The notes below the pieces were generated by a model, which saw nothing but the letters and a program-made list of their open reading frames with translations, made no database searches and was not told where the DNA came from. A stretch of DNA of 64,000 bases from Pocillopora verrucosa (lineage: Eukaryota > Cnidaria > Anthozoa > Scleractinia > Pocilloporidae), in NCBI RefSeq assembly GCF_036669915.1, contig NC_089324.1, positions 12,494,118 through 12,558,117 of the forward strand, given 5' to 3'. A program made the position numbers and the translations under genes. Positions 42,801 to 49,934 of the stretch are shown in pieces; position 1 is the stretch's first letter, and every line of letters starts with the position of its first letter.

Positions 42801-45768
42801 CAGTTTTGAATTTGGCTGAGCTATTGTTCTGCTCATTAGATCTTTTGTTTTTCCACATCCTCGTTGCTGTCGAGGCTGGGGTTAGCTTAACGTCCTCAAT
42901 GATCAAGCTATGGAACGAAATTAAATTGACGACATCTTTATTAAATTTGGCAGTCAAGGAAGACAATGTGTAAGATATGTAAAAGAGGTGAAGTACCGTG
43001 GAATAATAATTCGTTAAAGACAATAGATTAACCCTTAAACTCCCAAGATAAGATTGTCAATTCTCTCCTTTAGCTGCAACACATTTCCTCGTAAATTAGT
43101 TGGGAGAATTGGGTGTTAGATCAAGATATAGACTTCTACCTGATAAGTTTGAGTTTGCTAGATAATGTATTCATATTATAGGGAGAAGGTACACGTTGAA
43201 CACCCAATGGGAGTGAAAGGGTTAACTAGCAAATAGAGCACTTTTCGATCGAGGCAGTGAGAGATCGACGATAGTGAACCGCTGGTAGTCGGCTGTTATT
43301 GAAACCTTTGCTCTGTTTTCTCCTTTTTTCTATTTTTAGTACGCCGAACTGGAAACCATTCTTGGTGATACTGACAGGGCACGTGCGCTGTTTGAATTGG
43401 CTGTTAACCAACCTTTGCTTGATATGCCCGAGGTAATGTGTTGCAATGAAGGGTGTATTTAACTCAACGCACGGCATATTCTGTTTTATTTGTTGCCAGT
43501 TCCAGGCGTCAAGTTAGTAAAACGGCGGCTGTGGGAAAAGCTGCGCGGTGTTTCCATTCCATCCCGGAAGAGTAACAATACTTTTGGTCTTTAATTATGC
43601 TCTCGAAACTAGAATTAACCTGGACAGATATGCAAATTTGTGGAACCTGTATCAAGCAGCATCATATTTAGCGGTCGGTTGTCAAAGTCCGGAATTAGTC
43701 TCTCTTAATTACTGTAATTTTCACTTTGGATTAAAACCGGAAGTTATGTTTTCACGAGAAGTTAGTAGTTCATCATAGTGAAAATGCTTCACTTCCTTTC
43801 GACTATTAACATTCGTATTCTTAAAATTTGTTTCAAGCACGAGTACGCGGTGTAAGTTCCTCTCTTTGAAGGTTATGTAGAAATAGAGAATCACTCACGC
43901 AGAACGGAAGTGACGTTGATAGAGTACTTAAAATACTAATAGTGTTAATCATTTCTGTTCGTGAGTCTGATTAGCAGCCGTGGTGGTATAAGGTACGTTT
44001 GTATCGCCATTAATGCAGGCTTGAGTCTTGGTTACGGCACTCACGAAGCTTTTTTCTTTTTTTTTCATCTTCTTCCTTTTTCCCTTTTTTTTCTTTTTAT
44101 TTTTTGTAACTGAACAAATTTATTAAGCTGCTTTATTTTCCCAATTTACTTAGTTTTTTAAGTAGAAGAAAAGTCCTCTTTTTTTACTCAGCTTTCACGT
44201 AATTTCCCCTCGTTTCCCCCTCTTTGAATTGTTCAAATTGTTTTATTAAAACTTCTAGCAGCAAGCGAATAACTGTAGTTCTTTTTGTTCTCAGGTTTTG
44301 TGGAAAGCTTACATAGATTTTGAGATAAACTTGGAAGAGTACGACAAAACACGAGATCTGTATGAGAGGCTACTAAAAAGAACGCAACACGTCAAGGTTG
44401 TATTTTTTAATTGTTTTTTTCCCTAAATTCTATCTCTGCTATTTTGTTGAATCTCTTTTACAAGAGCAGATATTTCCATTACGTCTTTCTATTCGAGTAT
44501 GAATGTTTTCAGCGCCTTGCAAAAATGTACTGTGCCGTTAATTTCATCATGATATTAATTAACTGCGAACATGTCGGAGCAAATTTGCAGCCATGTTTCC
44601 CTGTATTCGCTTTCCTTCTGTAAGGCTCTAGTTTCCGTTTGTGATTCTCCTGAAATGTTCTCTTTATAGGTTTGGATTAGTTTTGCACAGTTCGAGGCCT
44701 CTACAGCAACCGATGAAAGCATCATACAAGCAAGGTGTGTAAAAAGGCTATCCTACATTCTCGATCGAGACCGTGACCATGGTAGTTCATAAGAGGAAAG
44801 CCTACGGTCACGCAGCGCCCGATCTTGATCGAGACCGTGACCATGGTAGTTCATAAGTGGAAATTCTACGGTCACGCAACGCCCGTTCTCGATCGAGACC
44901 GTGACAATGGTAGTTCATAAGAGGAAAGCCTACAGTCACGCAACGCCCGATGAACCTTTGCGGAGAGCCCCAGAGCGGACAACCCAATGGAAGATTTATT
45001 TGTCCTGTAGGAGAGGATTCATGGTGGAATATTTAAGTTGAAATAGTTTCTACTGCTTCAAATGCTATCAAAAAATCTGTGAAATTGAATCCTCACCGTT
45101 CTCTATTTTGTTTGTACTATAAATATTATTTTTCAGAACTGTTTACGAACGCGCCACCAAATCTCTCAGAAACGCAGAGGAGAAAGAAGAACGAGTGATG
45201 GTACTGGAAGCCTGGAAAGAGTTCGAGGTATTATTAAAATTGGTTGTATGAATAAGGAAACTTTTTTTGAAAGGTCGAATCTGATTTAATTTCATCATTT
45301 TGATCCTCTAGAACGAATATGGAGACGAAAGCTCACAAGAAAAAATAAAGAAAAAGATGCCTCGCCGAGTAAAGAAGAGGAGAAAAGTACAAACGGACGA
45401 CGGAGTAAGAAATCTCTTCAAACTTCTTCAAGTAACTTTGATTGTCTGTCGTCACGCCATCCGTTGCCTTAGCCAAAATGTCGCGTGACATATCGATTCT
45501 GTTTTCAATTTACTCACGATTTTGTTCCAAATGTGGCTGTTATCAGAAATAATACGTAGCGGCGTGTATAATATTTTAGCTTCACTGCAATTTTCTTCTC
45601 TCCTTGTTAGATCTTACACTATTTTACAAATATTCTTCCTTGCAGTCAGACGCTGGGTGGGAGGAATACTATGATTACATCTTTCCTGACGATGAAGCCA
45701 ACATGCCTAACTTTAAACTGCTCCAGATGGCCAGGCTTTGGAAAAAGAACCAAGAACAAATGGAATAA
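15838..45768 (+). CDS. CRNKL1: CRNKL1 (Crooked neck-like 1; yeast Clf1/Syf3), pre-mRNA splicing factor
   Basis: Twenty-one exons: 15838-15891, 16787-16876, 17723-17785, 18282-18373, 19140-19223, 20025-20099, 20553-20791, 21201-21307, 21812-21874, 22054-22152, 40157-40357, 40826-40885, 41297-41377, 42349-42414, 42668-42748, 43340-43432, 44295-44396, 44670-44734, 45137-45227, 45312-45404, 45646-45768. They join in frame to 673 residues, close to the 687 of the short human form. The protein is a scaffold of the Prp19-associated spliceosome complex in the nucleus. It is made almost wholly of HAT (half-a-TPR) repeats, seen as repeated W..Y..E and ARxIYERA patterns (e.g. [31 protein letters not shown]). 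Residues 20-50 hold the conserved [19 protein letters not shown] block, and the C-terminus has a basic [11 protein letters not shown]. Intron 10 is 18 kb and holds three antisense TRIM-NHL genes; exons 15-21 are duplicated downstream. Confidence 0.96.
16879..17074 (+). repeat. R1 MITE abutting the exon 2 splice donor of CRNKL1
   Basis: R1 sequence (GTTAATTCCCAGATC at the left, GGGAGTTAAAGGGTTAA at the right) starts two or three bases after the exon 2/intron 2 boundary. Part of the GTAAGTTAA donor may therefore be element sequence. Confidence 0.75.
17797..18165 (-). mobile_element. tRNA-derived SINE with a second truncated copy
   Basis: On the minus strand 18000-17925 is tRNA-like: TTAGCTCAGTTGGTAGAGCG fits a pol III A box and GGGTTTAAATCCC a B box. 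The body runs down to 17797 and includes ATATATGATTTTCATATAT. The same body is repeated at about 18043-18165 without its own head, so two insertions or a head-to-tail dimer are present. CRNKL1 intron 3. Confidence 0.7.
18395..18576 (+). repeat. R2 MITE copy, 5' end eroded
   Basis: Starts about 20 bases after the exon 4 donor of CRNKL1. It shows the AAGGAGAATTTGTTTAACAAT core and the AAGGAGAAATTAGATGCTGG end. Confidence 0.65.
18811..19019 (+). repeat. R2 MITE copy
   Basis: TTAACCCTTTACGCTC start and CACTCTTAGGGGTTAA end, full length. CRNKL1 intron 4. Confidence 0.75.
19284..19496. mobile_element. MITE with 55-60 bp inverted ends
   Basis: The left half (TTTTACAGTTGTGTGCTTAG, then GCCAAGCCTTTGA) and the right half (GGCTTGGCAACTAAG, then CACAACTGTAAAATGG) are inverted copies with few mismatches. 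213 bp, no coding capacity. CRNKL1 intron 5. Confidence 0.75.
20843..21055 (-). repeat. R1 MITE copy
   Basis: AATCCTTTAACTTCCATGGG start. The reverse-oriented core (AATTGTATGGCAGACAG) and an eroded right end are visible. CRNKL1 intron 7. Confidence 0.7.
22153..22869. other. Start of the 18-kb CRNKL1 intron 10, nothing recognised
   Basis: An open frame of 103 codons (22155-22466, +) begins at the splice junction and has no recognisable domain. A few short inverted motifs (GCTCCTGGATG...) hint at an old repeat. No clear class. Confidence 0.4.
23871..24040 (+). repeat. R2 MITE copy with an 18-base G run
   Basis: The R2 copy in block U1. The usual GATTCAGGGGTGATATT part is replaced by GATTC followed by 18 G (23988-24005). 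The allied copies in U3 and U4 also have G-rich expansions here. Confidence 0.7.
24871..25080 (-). repeat. R1 MITE copy, near full consensus
   Basis: TAACCCTTTAACTCCCATG start and ATTTAAAGGGTTA end. Full length, inside block U1. Confidence 0.8.
25154..25350 (+). repeat. R1-type MITE copy
   Basis: CACCCTTTAACTCCAAGAGG start and GATCTTTGAAGTTAAAGGG end. Equivalent copies sit at the same place in blocks U3 and U4. Confidence 0.7.
25812..27839 (-). CDS. TRIM-NHL gene 1 (one B-box), TRIM2/3/71-like E3 ubiquitin ligase, intronless
   Basis: A single open frame of 675 residues with no introns. RING finger C15, C18, C30, H32, C35, C38, C54, C57; B-box2 C99, H102, C111, C114, C119, C122, H127, H130; coiled coil about 130-255; filamin-type Ig domain about 305-405; six-bladed NHL propeller about 408-675. 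This order defines the TRIM-NHL (class VII) family, whose RING transfers ubiquitin and whose propeller binds protein or RNA. There is no B-box1. The start is MMEP; an in-frame TAG lies a short way upstream, so the longer starts possible in genes 2 and 5 are not conserved. The gene lies antisense in CRNKL1 intron 10. Its spacer resembles that between genes 2 and 3, but no two-B-box partner follows it. I cannot say which vertebrate TRIM it is closest to. Confidence 0.93.
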   Translation of the reverse strand: MMEPLVENLKKQVTCSICLDTYTDPKIISCFHTFCCKCLEEHARQNQRQGKFRCPECQAEINLPEGNRFDCLPTSFLHNSLLGLLEREDREALLKPPFCSQHKNERLRYFCSSCEACICPVCLAKNHQCHEFDDIEKAAKEDTKFIMLDVQTIKEKANLLQEEIRKFEKTSEDVETIIAIAKQQVSEAAEHVITKTLQQKKQLLESLEMTRRKRIEKINSAKQELESLVKQIHRAAEFAENLVQRSRDWDIIKTKTTLKQKFQELRGVEISRHHPTTFVKFTAASQQHLKLGFIQLTEKPAKAATSTVEGLHQTFQAGVEAEFTLCPKTAEGEICNQADLNDQVELLIKPTKDVTNVSVEEKGEGNLRLKFTPEVPGAYDVEVKINGENLSTSPFTIPVEEHQLVVVGELDLKFNQGQGFKGPIGIAINKQGDIAVADYDGHCVFVFNKEGKCLKQFGEKGKHPGQFTNPVDVTFLNDKEILIADQFNNRIQHINIQTEVVVKTFGKKGEGKGHFKVPLSICLDDTERIVVTEYHNNRVHVMSKEGEALFTVGDSGPEKLSTPYSCIPYKKIFLVTERDNHVIKAFDASNTFLYKFGEKGNQDGQFNSPRGMCLDGSKNLLVCDPDNNRVQRFSLEGHFRGKTTDPLQSPLHIVTAPDGRILVTSFKAKKIYILK
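27840..30394. other. 5' flank of TRIM gene 1 with a 1.06-kb insertion
   Basis: The outer parts (27840-28764 and 29826-30280) align with the spacers 35382-36861 and 60712-62178. The middle (about 28765-29825) is absent from both spacers. The only open frames in it are short (66 and 75 codons) and unrecognised. Confidence 0.6.
27915..27980 (-). promoter_or_regulatory. Conserved 5' flank with inverted CCAAT box, TRIM gene 1
   Basis: About 80-140 bases upstream of the start, the plus strand reads GAAAACAGAACAAAGTC and then GGCCAATCACATTCAAGGAC. The same pair recurs upstream of TRIM genes 2 and 5 and, looser, 3 and 4. Conservation across paralogues and the CCAAT core suggest a promoter element; the role is inferred. 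Confidence 0.4.
30634..30840 (-). repeat. R2 MITE copy (reverse)
   Basis: Reverse R2 with TCACCCCTGAATTAGACATT, GATTGTTAAACAAATTCTCC and a TTTTTAAGGGTTAA end. Confidence 0.7.
31239..31328 (+). repeat. R1-type MITE, 3'-truncated
   Basis: The left part only (AACCTTAAAATCGAAGAGATG ... GAGAGGTTACGAG) of the copy found complete in U1 at 25154-25350. Confidence 0.55.
31422..33174 (+). mobile_element. ISL2EU/Harbinger-like DNA transposon, inactive
   Basis: The ends are inverted copies of ACACCGAATTCATAAATGGC, with a second shared block inside (ACATGAAAACGAGG). The element is 1753 bp and flanked by AT on both sides (31420-31421, 33175-33176). The equivalent sites in U1 (about 25634), U3 and U4 lack it, so the insertion came after the duplication of those blocks. 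It carries a broken transposase. A 2-bp AT duplication together with a DDE_4-type transposase suits the ISL2EU group (inference). Confidence 0.88.
31891..33096 (+). pseudogene. Transposase pseudogene (DDE_Tnp_4 type)
   Basis: One reading frame runs through 31891-33096 but is broken by TAA at 32233-32235 and TAG at 32941-32943. No ATG starts the first segment. Visible are a coiled-coil ([20 protein letters not shown]), a helix-turn-helix-like [19 protein letters not shown], and the catalytic core. At the three expected acidic positions it reads E (in IIECTE, where D is usual), D (in ISDRE) and G (in MAGKGF, where D is usual), so two of three are lost. In related elements this enzyme cuts and pastes the transposon; this copy cannot. 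The part before 31891 has another unrecognised frame (31509-31751). Confidence 0.85.
33177..33356. repeat. Segmental repeat block U2, right part
   Basis: Continues the 3' flank shared by TRIM genes 1, 2, 4 and 5 (GTCATGGGCCAATTTTGTGC ... GATTCGATTTTAG) up to the stop codon of TRIM gene 2. Confidence 0.7.
33357..35381 (-). CDS. TRIM-NHL gene 2 (one B-box), intronless
   Basis: 674 residues from the conserved start MEPLVENL. An in-frame ATG at 35444 would add 21 residues, but gene 1 has a stop there. RING C14, C17, C29, H31, C34, C37, C53, C56; B-box2 C98, H101, C110, C113, C118, C121, H126, H129; coiled coil about 130-255; filamin-type domain about 304-404; NHL propeller about 407-674. All zinc ligands are present. 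Nearest relative in the window is gene 5 (58684-60711), with which it shares residue choices such as FNKGQ and the AGV segment of blade 2. It pairs with two-B-box gene 3 in one repeated unit. Role as in the family: a ubiquitin ligase with an NHL target-binding platform; the target is unknown. Confidence 0.93.
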   Translation of the reverse strand: MEPLVENLKKQVTCSICLDTYTDPKIISCFHTFCCKCLEEHATKTHRQGKFRCPECQAEINLPEGNRFDRLPTSFHQNSLVGLLETEDREALLRPPFCSQHKNERLRYFCSSCEACICPVCFAEDHRGHEFEVIEKAVQKDRKYIMSNVDTIKEKANLFREEIGKLEKTSEDVEMIIAIAKQDVSEAAQQVITKTRQQEKQLLESLEMTRRKRIEQINSAKQELESLVKQIHQEAEFAENLVQRSPGWDIIKTRTTLKHKFQELRGVEISRHHTTTFVKFTVASQQDLKLGFIQLTEKPAKAATSTVEGLDQTFQAGVEAEFTLCLKTAEGEICNQADLKEQVELLIKPTKDVTNESVEEKGDGNLKLKFTPVVPGPYSVEVKINGEKLSTSPFTLAVKQRQLVVVGELDLKFNKGQVFKGPTGIAVNRQGDIAVVDNRGHCVFVFNKDGNCLKQIGKEGADPGQFKYPAGVLFLNNNEILIADKSNNRIQHINIQTGTVLKTFGKKGEGKGHFNTPLSICLDDTERIVVSEFSNNRVQVMSKEGEALFTIGDSGPENLSTPSSCIPYKNIFLVTERDNHVIKAFDSSNTFLYKFGEKGNQDGQFNTPCGMCLDGSNNLLVCDYFNDRVQQFSLDGRFKGKTTVPLQGPLQIITAPDGRILVTSRKAKKIYILK
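35382..36861. repeat. Spacer between TRIM genes 2 and 3, duplicated at 60712-62178
   Basis: Nearly identical, collinear copy of 60712-62178, and of the outer parts of 27840-30280. It holds the GAAAACAGCACAAAGTCC and GGCCAATCACATTCAAGG motifs near 35464-35520, a candidate promoter for gene 2. The open frame at 35882-36151 (89 codons) is present in both spacers but has no recognisable domain. Confidence 0.75.
36862..39060 (-). CDS. TRIM-NHL gene 3 (two B-boxes), intronless
   Basis: 732 residues. RING C16, C19, C31, H33, C36, C39, C55, C58; B-box1 C99, C102, C112, C115, C120, C123, H127, H137; B-box2 C160, H165, C174, C177, C182, C185, H190, H193; coiled coil about 195-320; filamin-type domain about 365-460; NHL propeller to the end. 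The extra B-box1 separates it from genes 1, 2, 4 and 5, and its B-box2 opens C-x4-H (CSQQFH) where they have C-x2-H. The ATG at 39060 gives MKMESLL; the next ATG is two codons on. Gene 6 at the right edge is its near-identical twin. From the filamin domain onward it is very close to the one-B-box genes, so the C-terminal halves look homogenised. Last TRIM gene before CRNKL1 exon 11. Confidence 0.93.
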   Translation of the reverse strand: MKMESLLKDLKKQVTCSICLDTYTEPKTISCLHTFCCKCLEKHAIMSQRQGKFRCPECHAEIDLPEGNRFDHLPISFFHKSLSSLLAVRQSGNASSIACSHCRKTNSQMYYCFDCGRFMCLDCFNAHQLLIATFEGHKVTPVEDFKEEDYEALLKRQPFCSQQFHEKEVTRFFCSQCQVCICPICIVTDHQNHIAVLFDKAAHDEKENIMSGVKIIKEKETQLCQVIKEFEETISELDRNFATAKREVSRTAEQMIANVRQREREAIVSLETTRMSRLEKINAAKQEVESLVKQISQAAEFAENLVQRSSSSDIMQNKEALRQRFQELREVEVPKHHQTTFAKFNAASQQDLKLGFIQLAAKSTVEGLDQTFQAGVEAEFTLCPHTTEGEINNLADLNDQVELLIKPIKDATNVTVHEKGDGNLTVKFTPKVPGAYSVEVKINGEKLSTSPFPLAVKERQLVVVGELDLKFNQGQEFKRQTGIAVNTQGDIAVVDNLGHCVFVFNKEGNCSKQIGKEGTHPGQFKYPYDVLFLNNNELLIADQANNRIQHINIQTGSVVKTFGKKGEGKGHFKNPLRICFDDTERIVVSEFSNNRVQVMSKEGEALFTIGDSGPEKLSTPYSCVPYKNIFLVTERDNHVIKAFDASNTFLYKFGEKGNQDGQFNSPRGMCLDSSYNLLVCDYFNNRVQQFSLDGRFTGKTTVPLQSPFQIITAPDGRILVTSLVAKKIYILK
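39061..40156. other. 3' end of CRNKL1 intron 10 / 5' flank of TRIM gene 3
   Basis: A GAAAACAGAACAAAGTCCG motif with an adjacent CCAATCA (about 39133-39180) recalls the flank of the other TRIM genes. Beyond that I see no gene or known repeat. Open frames are short. Confidence 0.5.
41868..41899. repeat. CCTCCCC tandem repeat
   Basis: Four to five tandem CCTCCCC units in CRNKL1 intron 13. The other strand could form a G-quadruplex. Confidence 0.8.
41931..42139 (+). repeat. R1 MITE copy
   Basis: TAACCCCTTGACTCCTAAG start and CATGGAAGTTAAAGGGTG end. CRNKL1 intron 13. Confidence 0.75.
43028..43224 (+). repeat. R1-type MITE copy, duplicated at 54471-54667
   Basis: TTAACCCTTAAACTCCCAAG start and TGGGAGTGAAAGGGTTAA end, in CRNKL1 intron 15. 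It was present before the segmental duplication. Confidence 0.8.
43979..44262 (+). mobile_element. tRNA-His-like insertion (candidate SINE) with 7-bp target duplication
   Basis: Starts with a worn tRNA-His-like head (GCCGTGGTGGTATAAGGTAC, later ending GGTTACGGCA), followed by a pyrimidine-rich tail. It is flanked by TAGCAGC at 43972-43978 and 44256-44262. The duplicated copy of this intron has only one TAGCAGC (55393-55399) and no insertion. The anticodon arm is degraded, so this is not a working tRNA. Confidence 0.75.
44760..44950. repeat. 64-bp tandem repeat, three units
   Basis: Units start at 44760, 44824 and 44888 with CTCGATCGAGACCGTGACCA-like sequence. Each unit contains an inverted GACCGTGACC / GGTCACG pair. 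CRNKL1 intron 18; the paralogous intron has two units. Confidence 0.9.
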
Positions 45769-45856
45769 TTATTTTTGTAGTTGTTGTGGCTTCTGGTTTT
45801 CTTTTGCTGTCGTATAAATATCACTAATTGTGTGCAGAATGTTTACCAAACAATAG

Positions 45857-45862
45857 AATAAA
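45857..45862 (+). terminator. CRNKL1 polyadenylation signal
   Basis: AATAAA 89 bases after the CRNKL1 stop codon. It is missing after the exon 21 copy at 56867, where the sequence between the stop and the shared 3' flank is shortened. Confidence 0.65.
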
Positions 45863-46004
45863 ACTTCAATCTGTTCATTGTTAAGTGTTGAGGTCAGTCT
45901 TAAAGGAGTGGTTTTGTAGTTTGAAAAGGGAGGGGTGTGGGGTAGGAGTATTAGAGGGGGAAGTGTAAGTGGCATAAATGTGACCTCATGGTTCGTGACG
46001 TCAT

Positions 46005-47589
46005 AAGTAGTAACGGAGTGAAGACTGGGCACTAGTGACAAAGTCAAACAGACAAGACTTGCATTTATGTATTACTTTATTGTTTATCGACCCAAGCCAT
46101 TAATTTTTAGCTAAACAAATGATTTCCTTTTAAAAAAGTGTTGATGCAAGTCTAAGAAAAACATTTGACAATGAAATTACCAACTTGATTTTTCAATATT
46201 AGAATGTTCGTACATATTTCATTATCTTGGAAACTCAGTTCTGAAAAAAATCCTAAAATTGCCATCATTAAGCTCTGATTTCACAGAAACCTAAATTTGT
46301 CAGAGATAAATTATCAACATATTTATTGTTGGGTTTTTGTTCTCATGTCACTCATCATAAAGTGCTCAAATATGAAATATGCATACTCTAAATATATATT
46401 TAATATATACATTTAAATATATATTTCTGCAAATGCCGCCACTAAAAAGTTATGCTTGTGTTTTGAACCATTATCGGTGTGGAAAAGAATCTTATTGAGT
46501 TCTACTTCTTTAAAAACTGAATAGCCACTATTTCTATAAATATTCGAAAGTGATCCAACACTAAATCCAAAACAGAATGACAAATCTCCTATTAGCTGGC
46601 CTAAACAAAAAATGATTATCATAAATTATCATAATGTTACTGATACAGTTTACCGCTCACTGTTTTCTAATCAGATTTTGAGGCAAAACCTCTTTCCCAG
46701 TTTTTAGCAGTAATCCTGTGAAAAATGTTGTTACGTAAGTTATGTTCCCCCCCCCTAATTTGTCCCAGCCTGTTTTAGTGTTTAACTGTAATTCATGTAC
46801 ACGAGTTCACCTTCTTTGGATTGGTATTTCTTCTGCCTTATCAAACGGGCATGTAACTGTGAGAAAAGAATCAAACGTGTAAAGCCTTAATGTTGCATAA
46901 AAAAGGGTAGGTAAGGAAGGTATGCGTTACGAGATGGGGCTGGGGAAGGAATGCAGCCGAAGGTCCTGATCTCTTTGATGACAAACTCTGCTCATACCGC
47001 TAATTGTGCAGTACATCGCGAGACTTGACATATCGGCTTCACAGAGCTACTTAAGGCGAATTACGGAGAATGAGAAAAAAAAATGTTAGAGGTGTGCATG
47101 AAAACCGCGCATGGCCAACTTTCACGTCTTGTTCAGGACTTGCGGTCTAGAGAGACATCCTGTCCAAGACGTTACAAAATCGTATGTCCTGTTAAACTCT
47201 TATATCAAGACCTTGGTTAACCCTCGATCAGGCGTTCGTATCTTCCGGGGGAGGTGACACAAGAGTAGGCGGAACGTGTTCCCGACCACTGACTCTTGCG
47301 CTGCTACGCCATCGTGCGCCTGGTCGCTGGTTAAGACAACAGCGGCCACACCCAACAGGGCAGGTTGTACTTGGTTACGCTCAAATTGTTTTCAAGAGAG
47401 GGAATTTTGAATTTCACCCGAGCCTGGATGTATCAATTTGGAGATGATTTTGGGGCAGTATGAGCGATCAAGCAAGCAGAAACAAAACAAAAACATTTAC
47501 CGCCTCCCATAAGAACAAGTATACAAAGGGTATGTTCACCTACCCCTGGTAAATTTCTTGGTACGTACCCAGTCTCCTCGCGGTTTTTC
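46005..47589. other. Intergenic, nothing recognised
   Basis: AT-rich left part with a TATA/ATAT palindrome near 46393-46425; the right part is more GC-balanced. The longest frame (46622-46413, minus, 69 codons) is unrecognised. No repeat shared with the rest of the window was noticed. Confidence 0.4.
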
Positions 47590-48049
47590 GGTTAAATTTT
47601 TTTTCCAATATGATACAGTTGTAAATCTGTCATTGACCAAACTTGTTCTGTCAAGATGGCTAAAAATTAGCCTCTTCTTTTTTTGCAAACACGAAAAAAG
47701 AACCCAGTAATTAATGTAAATGAGACTGATGGCAGCTTCATATATTGGCATTCAATGCAATTCTTAACCTACACACTGTTATATTTTGCAAAAAAAAAAT
47801 TTTATAGCTTCAGTCCTATCATTAGAAAGCTGCATATTTTAAGGAAAAGTAAGTATGGTAATATATGTTTGAGCTTATACATGTATATCTGCATATAAGT
47901 AGGTTCCCTGAGAATTTGTTATTCTTTCATTTAAGAATCAAAGTCTTCCAGCTGATGAAATCCTAATTCTCAGCACATGTCCATTGGACACATTGACGTA
48001 TTGTAAGAAGAAGAATTTCTGCTCTAATCACTGCAGCTGCTTCAACCCT

Positions 48050-48259
48050 TAACCCTTTATCTTCCAGAAGTGATTAACATGAAATTTCTCTTTATAAAAT
48101 CCTCACATTATCCGGCAAACAGGTTATGAGAATGCTCAAACTTATCAGGTAGAGGTTGATATCTTGATCTAACAACAAATTTGTACAACTAATTAACAAG
48201 GAAATGTGTAGCAGCTGGAGGGGAGAATTAACATCAAGATCTTGGGAGTAAAAGGATTA
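48050..48259 (+). repeat. R1-type MITE copy
   Basis: TAACCCTTTATCTTCCAG start and GATCTTGGGAGTAAAAGG end. It is directly followed by an R2 copy with the TTAA at 48257-48260 between them. Confidence 0.75.
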
Positions 48260-48467
48260 ACCCTTTACACCCTAACATCAGCATGCATATTCTCCATACT
48301 GTTCTCCATACATTTCTTAAGGTGCTAACAAGGAGAATTTGTTTAATAATCAAGAGCTTCTTTGGTTGGTGATCATTTCCTATATTCATATGACCTTTAT
48401 GTATGATTCAGAGGTGTTATTGTGGGGAGAAATTAGATGCTAGTCACTCTTAGGGGTGAAAGGGTTA
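48258..48467 (+). repeat. R2 MITE copy, adjacent to an R1 copy
   Basis: TTAACCCTTTACACCCTAAC start, full core and CACTCTTAGGGGTGAAAGGG end. The closest to an R2 consensus in the window. Confidence 0.8.
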
Positions 48468-48990
48468 AAGTAAAAGGGGGAAGGTTCATAGCACATTCAG
48501 GTGGATATATATGGTAGGCACAACTTCCTTCTTTTCTTTACTACTGCTAGCAGTTGTAGGTTTGTCCATTGTGGTCACCATAAGTAGAACGGTGAAAAAG
48601 ATGATCAGAAGTGAACAGAATTAGAAAATTATATGCGAAAATTCAAATCTTTACCTGTTTTCAAGAAAATTTGTATCTACATGTTGACAATTGTTTGTCA
48701 GGGTAAAGAATTTTGAATGAATGATTTTGGTTGAAAACTCTCACAGGCTGAAAATTAATTGTGGTTACCCTTGGCTGGCTTTTGTATGAAGTGACTGAAA
48801 ACTTGAGAGTTAACTGAACTTGAAATTATATACACCTGTACATGCATGCATAATTCCTTTGTTACACTGCTAATGAAACATATGCTCATCTGGATCCGTT
48901 GCCATTCGAAGTGGATCTCATAAAGAATCAGACATTTAAATTTTTTTTCTCGCAAAATGTGTCTAAACTAAATTGCTGACAGATCTCTGT

Positions 48991-49192
48991 TATCCCTTTA
49001 ATGCTGGCATTGGTATGCGTATTGTCTTTACTGTTCTCTATGCATTTCGTAAGGTGTTGACAAGGAGACTTTATTTAACAATCAAGAGCTTCTCTAGTTG
49101 GTGATCATTTCCTTAATTGTTGTAACCTTAATATTTGATTCAGGGGGAGGGGGGGGGTAATTAGATGCTAGTCACTCAAAGGGTTTGAAGGG
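48991..49192 (+). repeat. R2 MITE copy (block U3)
   Basis: Equivalent in position to 23871-24040 and 57021-57232. Has a G-rich expansion at about 49142-49157. Confidence 0.7.
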
Positions 49193-49813
49193 TCATTGCA
49201 ATGGTCTCAGACAAAAATATTTTTGGAGCTGACCCAATTCATACAATTGGATCTGTTGAAGTATCTGTCTTGATTCCCTTGTTTTCCAAACTTGGATGAA
49301 AAAGTTCCTGAATGATCAAATGTTTTTATACAGTGACTGTCTCAAGTGGAAATATGAGCAAAGCTTTTGAAGATTCACACAGACTGAAGATTAGTTTGGT
49401 AATGAGCCCTGAATAGAGTATGACTTTAAATTGCATACAATGAGTATGCAAGTAAGTCAAAGTATTTAATATATTTTTATTCACCCAAACTACAAAACTA
49501 CCAAAAAAATGAAGTACAGTATATTCTTAGAATTACCACCTGTATGTACAGTGCATCAATTAATTACGATTGGTAAAATGGAATTAAGAAGGAAAAGGAA
49601 TCCACCTGAGTGCTTAGAATGGGTATATCATATAAACATGCATATAAATATTATCTAAGTTGTGAGAAATTTCAACTTATTGGAGGCAAACCAGTTGGTT
49701 GTTTACAAGGCACCAGTAACAAATTTATATTGGGAATGAAGAGAAACAAATCTCATTTAGTGGTAGAGTGCATGGTTAGGACCCAGGAACTCTCGATCTC
49801 AATTCCAGTGCCT

Positions 49814-49934
49814 TCACTCTTTAACTCCAAGAGGTGATTAACATGTAAATTCTCCTTGCAGTTCCGATATGTTATCATACAAACAGGTTATGAGAAAATA
49901 CAGGCTTTAATGAGCTGGTGTGGGTAAGAGGGTA
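49814..49934 (+). repeat. R1-type MITE, internally deleted
   Basis: CTCTTTAACTCCAAGAGGTG start and GTAAGAGGGTAAA end, with only 121 bp between. Confidence 0.55.

Larger units (their letters stand above)
42447..46004. repeat. Segmental duplication, copy 1 (CRNKL1 intron 14 to 3' flank)
   Basis: Aligned by eye with 53608-56993. It contains exons 15-21 and all introns between. The right edge falls in the 3' flank just after TTCGTGACGTC. Relative to copy 2 it has an extra tRNA-like insertion (43979-44262) and one more 64-bp repeat unit, and it lacks a 287-bp insertion. Confidence 0.88.

Noticed and set aside
44760..44950. CRISPR-like array
   Set aside because: The 64-bp units are directly adjacent without spacers, lie in an animal intron, and vary as a minisatellite.
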